NCBI GenBank assembly: GCA_045636925.1
Contig: JAZTYK010000010.1
Coordinates: 1 to 53,326, forward strand
Reading direction: 5' to 3'
Length of the DNA: 53,326 nt
From: JAZTYK01 sp045636925
GTDB lineage: Bacteria; Bacillota; Clostridia; Oscillospirales; Butyricicoccaceae
Part shown: one piece after another, positions 48,493-53,326 of the stretch
Position numbering within the stretch: the stretch's first letter is position 1
How the letters are laid out: each line of letters starts with the position of its first letter
Made by a program: the position numbers and the translations under genes
Notes under the pieces: generated by a model
What the model was told of the DNA's origin: nothing
The model's input: the letters and a program-made list of their open reading frames with translations, nothing else
Database searches by the model: none

Positions 48493-49038
48493 TTACTCAG
48501 CTGCGGCTTCAGCGACAGCTTCTTCTGCGGGAGCCTCAGCAGGGGCACCCTTCTGCTCGGCGATTGCCTTGATGGCACGTGCCAGGGATGCGATGGGGGC
48601 GTTCATGGTGCCCAGTACCATTGCCAGCAGGATCTCCTTGCTGGGCAGTTCAGCCAGACGCTGAACAGTTGCGACGTCGACAACCTTGCCATCTACAAAG
48701 CCAGCCTTGATCTCGAAGGTCTTGCTTTTCTTGGCAAAAGCGCCGATGAGTTTTGCAGGCATGACGGCGTCATCCATGCTGATGGCCAGAGCGGTGGTAC
48801 CGTTCAGGAAAGCATCCAGCTCACCGTAACCGGCTTCCTGAGCAGCGAAACGGGTCAGAGTGTTCTTAACGACAGAATACTCGACGTTGTTCTTTCTCAG
48901 CTCTGCACGCAGCTTGGTATCGTCCTCGACGGTGATGCCCTTATAGTCAACCAGAACACCGGATGCGGCGTTCTTCAGCTTTTCGGTCAGTTCGGCGACG
49001 ACGGCCTTCTTCTCTGCCAAAACCTTTGCGTTCGGCAT
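48493..49038 (-). CDS. rplJ: 50S ribosomal protein L10
   Basis: 181 aa from the ATG at 49038 (GGAGGTGAAAC upstream); the reading frame upstream corresponds to the leader. It forms the stalk base that binds L7/L12. The start VLAEKKAVVAELTEKLKNA and the LRKNNVEYSVVKNTLTRFAA motif are L10-typical. The C-terminal helix (Ala/Glu-rich) holds the L12 dimers. An autogenous leader precedes it. Confidence 0.97.
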   Translation of the reverse strand: MPNAKVLAEKKAVVAELTEKLKNAASGVLVDYKGITVEDDTKLRAELRKNNVEYSVVKNTLTRFAAQEAGYGELDAFLNGTTALAISMDDAVMPAKLIGAFAKKSKTFEIKAGFVDGKVVDVATVQRLAELPSKEILLAMVLGTMNAPIASLARAIKAIAEQKGAPAEAPAEEAVAEAAAE

Positions 49039-49200
49039 GCGTGTTTCACCTCCGTGTAAAATCGTCTCCTTGCGGAAACATGAAAAAGTACCCTCACGTC
49101 CATAGACATGAGGGTACGGTAATGAATCTAATTCATCGCCTGGTTCCTCGGCAGGACGGTTATTCACCGTTTACTGTCTCCTACTGTCTCTGGAATGAGC
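49039..49200 (-). promoter_or_regulatory. Ribosomal protein L10 leader with attenuator
   Basis: The rplJL transcript starts near 49200 and has a ~160-nt structured leader with an intrinsic terminator hairpin (GTACCCTCA at 49109-49117 paired with 49088-49096, then TTTTT). This is the architecture of the L10 leader (Rfam RF00557-like), in which L10-L12 binding favours termination. Family match is by position and layout, not by covariance test. Confidence 0.7.
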
Positions 49201-49207
49201 ATTAATT

Positions 49208-49236
49208 ATTATATCAACAAGAACCAGGCTTGTCAA
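49208..49236 (-). promoter_or_regulatory. Promoter of rplJ-rplL
   Basis: Minus strand -35 TTGACA (49231-49236), 17-bp spacer, -10 TATAAT (49208-49213): full consensus. Confidence 0.85.
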
Positions 49237-49251
49237 TAGATTTTTGAAAAA

Positions 49252-49968
49252 TTATTCGGCCTTCTTGTGACCCAGATCAGCCAGCTTAGCGGGGTTGATC
49301 TTCACGCCGGGGCCCATGGTGGAAGCGATGACGCAGCTACGGACATACTGACCCTTAGCAGCGGCAGGCTTAGCCTTGATGATAGCGCCCATCAGGGTCT
49401 CAAAGTTCTCCTGCAGCTTCTCGATGCCGAAGGAAACCTTGCCCAGGGGGCAGTGGATGATGTTGGTCTTGTCCAGACGGTACTCAATACGGCCAGCCTT
49501 GGAGTCCTTGATAGCCTGAGCAACGTTCATGGTAACAGTACCAGCCTTGGGGTTGGGCATCAGGCCCTTGGGACCCAGGATCTTACCCAGACGGCCAACC
49601 ACACCCATCATGTCGGGAGTAGCGATAACGACTTCGTAATCGAAGAAGTTTTCCTTCTGGATCTTTTCAACCATGTCCATCTCGCCTACGTAATCAGCAC
49701 CGGCCTCACGAGCTTCGTCAGCCTTAGCGCCCTTAGCGAACACCAGAACACGGATCTTCTTGCCGGTACCATGGGGCAGAACGATAGCGCCACGAACCTG
49801 CTGGTCAGCGTGACGGGAGTCAACACCCAGCTTGACGTGCAGCTCAACGGTCTCATCGAACTTAGCCTTTGCGGTCTTCAGCATGGTATCGAAAGCTTCG
49901 CTGGGATCATACAGCTTTGCACGCTCAACCAGCTTTGCGCTCTCTACATAATTCTTACCTTTGCGCAT
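49252..49968 (-). CDS. rplA: 50S ribosomal protein L1
   Basis: The 238-aa protein is the L1 stalk protein of the large subunit. Conserved parts include GKNYVESAKLVERAKLYDPSEA, DSRHADQQVRGAIVLPHGTGK, GPKGLMPNPKAGTVTMNVAQ and STMGPGVKINPAKL. Length is normal (about 230). It follows rplK; the 121-bp gap holds two short hairpins. Confidence 0.98.
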   Translation of the reverse strand: MRKGKNYVESAKLVERAKLYDPSEAFDTMLKTAKAKFDETVELHVKLGVDSRHADQQVRGAIVLPHGTGKKIRVLVFAKGAKADEAREAGADYVGEMDMVEKIQKENFFDYEVVIATPDMMGVVGRLGKILGPKGLMPNPKAGTVTMNVAQAIKDSKAGRIEYRLDKTNIIHCPLGKVSFGIEKLQENFETLMGAIIKAKPAAAKGQYVRSCVIASTMGPGVKINPAKLADLGHKKAE

Positions 49969-50089
49969 GTTGTTTCATTTCCTCCTTATAGTGGTTGTTC
50001 GGACCTTTGGTCCTCCCACATTTGCGGCTCTAAACTCGCCGCACTCTCAAATTACAATTTATGCCTGAGTGATCGGGTGTGTTAAGAAA

Positions 50090-50515
50090 TTACTCCTTAA
50101 CAACAACACCCATGCTGCGGGCAGTGCCGGCAATCATGCTCATGGCAGCTTCCACGCTGGCAGCGTTCAGGTCGGGCATCTTCTGCTCGGCGATGGCGCG
50201 AACGTCTTCGATGCTGATCTCAGCGACCTTGGTCTTGTTGGGGACGCCGGAACCGCTCTTGATGTTGCAAGCCTTCTTGATCAGAACGGCTGCGGGGGGA
50301 GTCTTCGTGATGAAAGAGAAGGAACGGTCAGCGTAAACGGTGATAACAACGGGGATGATCAGATCGCCCATGTTCTTGGTACGCTCGTTAAATTCCTTGG
50401 TAAACTGCATGATGTTGACACCGTGCTGGCCCAGAGCGGGACCAACAGGGGGAGCGGGGGTTGCTCGGCCTGCGGGGATCTGCAGTTTAATCAAACCTAC
50501 TACCTTTTGTGCCAC
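50090..50515 (-). CDS. rplK: 50S ribosomal protein L11
   Basis: The 141-aa protein shapes the GTPase centre with 23S rRNA. Conserved residues QIPAGRATPAPPVGPALGQH (N-domain) and SIEDVRAIAEQKMPDLNAAS with EAAMSMIAGTARSMGV (C-domain). Normal length. The ribosome site is AGGAGG. Confidence 0.98.
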   Translation of the reverse strand: MAQKVVGLIKLQIPAGRATPAPPVGPALGQHGVNIMQFTKEFNERTKNMGDLIIPVVITVYADRSFSFITKTPPAAVLIKKACNIKSGSGVPNKTKVAEISIEDVRAIAEQKMPDLNAASVEAAMSMIAGTARSMGVVVKE

Positions 50516-50599
50516 TTTCGTGCACCTCCTAATAATAATGTGGTAAAAATGAGCTTTCGCTCTCCCACCGACGCGGGGGTTTCGGGGTTTGTTTTGTTC

Positions 50600-51127
50600 T
50601 TACTGTTCCAGTGCGGCAACCTGGCCAAACTGGAGTTCTACCGGGGTTTCCCGGCCGAACATAGAGACAGTCACCTTGACAGTCTTGGTTGCCAGATCGA
50701 TCTCGTCGACCTTACCAACAAAGCCGTCCAGAGGACCATCGGTGACCTTGACGCTGTCGCCAACCTGGTAAGAAAGCTTGGTCTCTGCCAGCTTTTCCAC
50801 ACCCATGGAAGCAACTTCGGCATCGGTCAGGGGCACCGGCTTGGAACCGGGGCCTACGAAACTGGTGACGCCGCGGGTGTTCCGCACTACATACCAGCTT
50901 TCGTCAGTCATGACCATCTTGATGAGGACATAACCGGGGAACATTTTGCGTTCCACTTCTTTGGGTCCATTGTCCCGGATCTCCGTCACGGTCTCAAGGG
51001 GAACGCGGATATCCAGGATGATGTCCTGCAGACTTCTGTTCTCTACAGTCTTCTGGATGGTTGCGGCTACTTTGTTTTCATAGCCGGAGTATGTGTGCAC
51101 CACATACCATTTCGCGCTTTCCGCCAT
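50600..51127 (-). CDS. nusG: Transcription termination/antitermination factor NusG
   Basis: The 175-aa protein has an NGN domain (AKWYVVHTYSGYENKVAATI, then MFPGYVLIKMVMTDESWYVVR) and a C-terminal KOW domain (VGDSVKVTDGPLDGFVGKVD). It binds RNA polymerase and couples transcription to translation. Located between secE and rplK, the standard order. Confidence 0.98.
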   Translation of the reverse strand: MAESAKWYVVHTYSGYENKVAATIQKTVENRSLQDIILDIRVPLETVTEIRDNGPKEVERKMFPGYVLIKMVMTDESWYVVRNTRGVTSFVGPGSKPVPLTDAEVASMGVEKLAETKLSYQVGDSVKVTDGPLDGFVGKVDEIDLATKTVKVTVSMFGRETPVELQFGQVAALEQ

Positions 51128-51138
51128 GTGTGACCTCC

Positions 51139-51432
51139 TTAGGATACCAGACGTGCGATCAGGTCGCGAACACTACCGAAGACAACGTCCAGTACAGTGA
51201 CCAGAACGCAGACTGCGATGGCTACCACGATAACCACCAAGGTGTTCTTGACAACCTGCTTGCCATTGGGCCAAACGACCTTCTTGGCTTCGCTCTTCAG
51301 TTCACGGAACCACTTTGCAACGCGGCCGAAAAAGCCGGGCTTCTTGTCGTTCTTCTGAACCTTATCGCTCTTCTTGGGCTGTACGGCCTCTTCCTGAACA
51401 GAAGTGTCAACAGCCTTGTTCTCTTCTGCCAT
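51139..51432 (-). CDS. secE: Preprotein translocase subunit SecE
   Basis: The 97-aa protein has one membrane helix (residues about 67-87) preceded by the amphipathic FFGRVAKWFRELKSEAKKVVWPNG, the classical SecE signature (K-K-V-x-W-P). The longer, charged N-terminus is typical of single-helix Firmicute SecE. It joins SecY/G in the translocon. Confidence 0.96.
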   Translation of the reverse strand: MAEENKAVDTSVQEEAVQPKKSDKVQKNDKKPGFFGRVAKWFRELKSEAKKVVWPNGKQVVKNTLVVIVVAIAVCVLVTVLDVVFGSVRDLIARLVS

Positions 51433-51448
51433 CAGTGCACCTTCTTCC

Positions 51449-51598
51449 TTACTTGGTCTCTCTGTGTAAGGTGTGCTTTCTGCAGAAAGGACAATACTTG
51501 TTCATTTCAAGACGGTCAGGGGTATTCTTCTTGTTCTTGGCCGTGTTGTAATTTCTCTGCTTGCATTCCGTACACGCTAACGTAACCTTAACGCGCAT
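51449..51598 (-). CDS. rpmG: 50S ribosomal protein L33, zinc-binding form
   Basis: The 49-aa protein starts at the ATG at 51598 (AAAGGAGGTGC upstream). Two CxxC pairs (ACTECKQRN and YCPFCRKHT) identify the zinc-containing C+ paralogue. It is the first gene of rpmG-secE-nusG-rplK-rplA. Confidence 0.97.
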   Translation of the reverse strand: MRVKVTLACTECKQRNYNTAKNKKNTPDRLEMNKYCPFCRKHTLHRETK

Positions 51599-51687
51599 TT
51601 TTCGGCACCTCCTTTTAAATTCGGTCGCATGCGACCCTATTGCCTCCCTGAACAGGGCATAAAAAAAAGACCCCGACAGGTAAAGAT

Positions 51688-51716
51688 AGAATAACACAAA
51701 ATATACCCAAGGTCAA
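51688..51716 (-). promoter_or_regulatory. Promoter of the rpmG-secE-nusG-rplK-rplA operon
   Basis: Minus strand -35 TTGACC (51711-51716), 17-bp spacer, -10 TATTCT (51688-51693). The leader to rpmG carries a 14-bp perfect palindrome GGTCGCATGCGACC at 51623-51636. Confidence 0.7.
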
Positions 51717-51839
51717 GTATTATTTTCACTTTTTTGCTTGCGAAAGAAGCCTTTTTTTGCAATAATAGGCTTGTAAGCAAGTTTAACACATTTAAAAGGC
51801 AAAAGCAAGCCCTGTTTTCTCAAAAAGGAGGTGCCCGAG

Positions 51840-52736
51840 GTGGAGGTTTTTAAGCTTTACGACCCCACGCACATGGTGAATATTGCCGCGCTGCTGCCTT
51901 TGCGCAATGAGTCTTGCGCAAAATGGGACTTCGGCCGGCTTCTTGCCGTCTGCGGCAGCCGCAACATGCCCGGGGCCGCAATGATGGCCTGCGGCAGTGC
52001 CTTGCGCTCCGGCGTGGGACTGGTGGACCTTGCCGCGGTACCGGAGGTTGCCGCCGCCGTGTCGGCGCAACATCCGGAGTGCGTGCTGACCCTGTTGGAC
52101 GGAACCATAGGTGCGGTGTCCGCTGCTGATCTTCCCACGCTTGTCCCCCGTCTGCAGCGCGCCTCGGCTTTGCTCTGCGGCTGCGGAATGGGAGCCGATG
52201 CCTACCAAGCCGCCTTTTTGCGCACGCTGCTGCCCTCACTGACCGTGCCGGCCGTATTGGATGCGGATGCACTGAATCTGCTGGCCAAAGACCCTGCGCT
52301 GCTGCAAAAGACTCACGCACCGTTGATCCTGACACCCCACGCCGTGGAGTTTCATCGGTTGACGGGGCTGCCGGTAGAGGAGATTCTGGCGGATCCCATC
52401 GAAATTGCCTCTGCCTTTGCCGTGCACAACAATCTGGTTGTCGTATTAAAAGGCAGCACCACCACTGTTGCCAATCCCAACGGCGGGTTCTGGCAACTGG
52501 AAGCCCCCAACAGCGGTATGGCCAAAGGCGGCAGCGGTGATGTGCTGGCCGGTCTGATCGCCGGTTTTCTGGCACAGGGTTGTCTTCCTTACCACAGCGC
52601 GATTCTGGGTGTTTATCTTCATGCCCTTGCCGGTGATCTGGCCGCCAAAGACCTTGGCATCCGCGCCATGCTGCCCACCGATGTGATTTCTTATCTGAGC
52701 AAGGCCTTTTTATTGCTGTGCCGTGCCGGAGAATAA
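51840..52736 (+). CDS. nnrD: ADP-dependent (or ATP-dependent) NAD(P)H-hydrate dehydratase
   Basis: 298 aa most likely starting at GTG 51840, eight bases after AAGGAGG; an alternative GTG at 51831 touches that site. It repairs hydrated NADH/NADPH. The ribokinase-like fold shows FGRLLAVCGSRNMPGAAMMA at the start, VPAVLDADALNLLA (about 138-151), APLILTPHAVEFHRLTG, VLKGSTTTVANPNG and the catalytic GGSGDVLAGLIAGFLAQG with Asp. There is no NnrE epimerase domain fused, so it is the single-domain form. Confidence 0.92.
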   Translation: MEVFKLYDPTHMVNIAALLPLRNESCAKWDFGRLLAVCGSRNMPGAAMMACGSALRSGVGLVDLAAVPEVAAAVSAQHPECVLTLLDGTIGAVSAADLPTLVPRLQRASALLCGCGMGADAYQAAFLRTLLPSLTVPAVLDADALNLLAKDPALLQKTHAPLILTPHAVEFHRLTGLPVEEILADPIEIASAFAVHNNLVVVLKGSTTTVANPNGGFWQLEAPNSGMAKGGSGDVLAGLIAGFLAQGCLPYHSAILGVYLHALAGDLAAKDLGIRAMLPTDVISYLSKAFLLLCRAGE

Positions 52737-52754
52737 CACTTTTTGCAAAAGCAC

Positions 52755-52783
52755 TTGTGCAAGTTCAACTTATTCATTATAAT
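52755..52783 (+). promoter_or_regulatory. Promoter of the LysE-type exporter gene
   Basis: -35 TTGTGC (52755-52760), 17-bp spacer, -10 TATAAT (52778-52783). Confidence 0.6.
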
Positions 52784-52815
52784 AAAACCAAAACAAATCA
52801 GAAATGAGGCTGTCT

Positions 52816-53326
52816 ATGTCTGTTTATCTTCAGGGTCTGCTGCTGGGTCTCGGCTATGTAGCTCCCATCGGTACGCAAAATCTGTTCGTTATCAACTCTG
52901 CCATCAACCAACCCCGCAAAAAAGCATTTCTTACTGCACTGATCGTCATCTTTTTTGACATCACCCTTGCTCTGGCCTGCTTCTTCGGCATTGGCGCTTT
53001 GATGGAAGCTTTGCCCCTGCTGCAAAAGATCATTCTGCTGGCCGGTAGTCTGGTGATCATTTGGATCGGTATCGGTCTGGTACGCAGCAAGGCGACGTTG
53101 GAGCAAAAGGACATGTCCATGCCCCTGCTGAAGGTCATTGCCTCTGCCTGCGTGGTCACCTGGTTCAACCCCCAGGCCATCATTGACGGCACCATGCTGC
53201 TGGGCGCCTTCCGCGCCACCCTGACGGCGGCCCAGGCTCCCTTTTTCATTCTGGGATCGGCCAGCGCCTCCATGCACTGCTGGCTCGGTCTGACCACCAT
53301 TTTGTCCATTTTCCGCGGAAAGATCA
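52816..53326 (+). CDS. LysE/ArgO-family amino acid exporter (partial, C-terminus outside window)
   Basis: 170 codons are present; the gene runs off the right edge. The start is the ATG at 52816 (GAGGC six bases ahead); an in-frame ATG at 52804 has no site. The N-terminal signature LLLGLGYVAPIGTQNLFVIN is that of the LysE superfamily (A-P-I-G-x-Q-N). Hydrophobic segments lie at about 3-22, 37-60, 68-88, 104-122 and 139-160. The segment VVTWFNPQAIIDGTMLLGAF is also family-typical. It should export basic or other amino acids. Substrate inferred. Confidence 0.88.
   Translation, partial: MSVYLQGLLLGLGYVAPIGTQNLFVINSAINQPRKKAFLTALIVIFFDITLALACFFGIGALMEALPLLQKIILLAGSLVIIWIGIGLVRSKATLEQKDMSMPLLKVIASACVVTWFNPQAIIDGTMLLGAFRATLTAAQAPFFILGSASASMHCWLGLTTILSIFRGKI

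Noticed and set aside
50516..50599. Attenuator between nusG and rplK
   Set aside because: A GAGC-GAAA-GCTC hairpin followed by ATTTTT on the minus strand is only four base pairs long; too weak to call.

Overview
The window looks like chromosomal DNA of an anaerobic, moderately GC-rich gut Firmicute, most likely Clostridia of the Oscillospiraceae/Ruminococcaceae type. The reasons are an oxygen-sensitive class III ribonucleotide reductase with its activase, a Stickland-type ornithine degradation operon, an ECF transporter module, tRNA genes with encoded CCA, strong AAGGAGG ribosome binding sites, and sigma-A promoters with 17-bp spacers. The genus is inference only. No phage, insertion sequence or CRISPR array was seen.

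Left part (1-12.7 kb): a radical-SAM activase cut by the window edge, a macro-domain/HTH protein, an SseB-like protein, a thioredoxin-type arsenate reductase family protein and an FRG-domain protein. Then come a two-gene surface locus (thioester-domain adhesin plus class C sortase), a divergent peptide deformylase with a YgjP-like metalloprotease, a small lipoprotein, an unrecognised gene, a DUF1846 protein, the citrate lyase maturation pair citX-citG without citrate lyase, and deoC.

Middle (12.8-24.5 kb): one long rightward operon encodes an rRNA-type methyltransferase, EcfA1, EcfA2, EcfT, TruA, a DUF5711 protein, a CvpA-like protein and a ClpE-type unfoldase. A five-tRNA cluster follows (Gly, Arg, His, Gln, Lys). 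Behind tRNA-Lys lie two degenerate, terminator-bearing copies of its 3' end in a 139-140-bp periodicity. Small genes and a LysR regulator follow.

The ornithine operon (24.6-32.5 kb), ord-ortA-ortB-oraS-oraE-reactivase-orr, is complete. Orr makes D-ornithine, OraSE moves the amino group (adenosylcobalamin plus PLP), Ord oxidatively deaminates, and OrtAB cleaves with CoA to acetyl-CoA and alanine. The LysR gene is divergent and is the obvious candidate regulator. Next come nrdG/nrdD read leftward from a region with several NrdR-box-like palindromes, a transglutaminase-like protein, a YbaK deacylase, glutamate dehydrogenase and asparagine synthetase AsnA, the last with a palindrome over its promoter.

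Right part (40.4-53.3 kb): a PIG-L deacetylase is co-transcribed with a striking fusion of a TetM/EF-G-like ribosomal GTPase to a C-terminal NYN (YacP/Rae1-like) nuclease domain. This is my best candidate for an under-described system. It is followed by ruvX, argS and a DUF1934 gene, a YitT-like membrane protein, and the rpmG-secE-nusG-rplK-rplA and rplJ-rplL ribosomal cluster, which carries an L10 leader attenuator but no rpoBC after rplL. The window ends with an NAD(P)H-hydrate dehydratase and a truncated LysE-type exporter.
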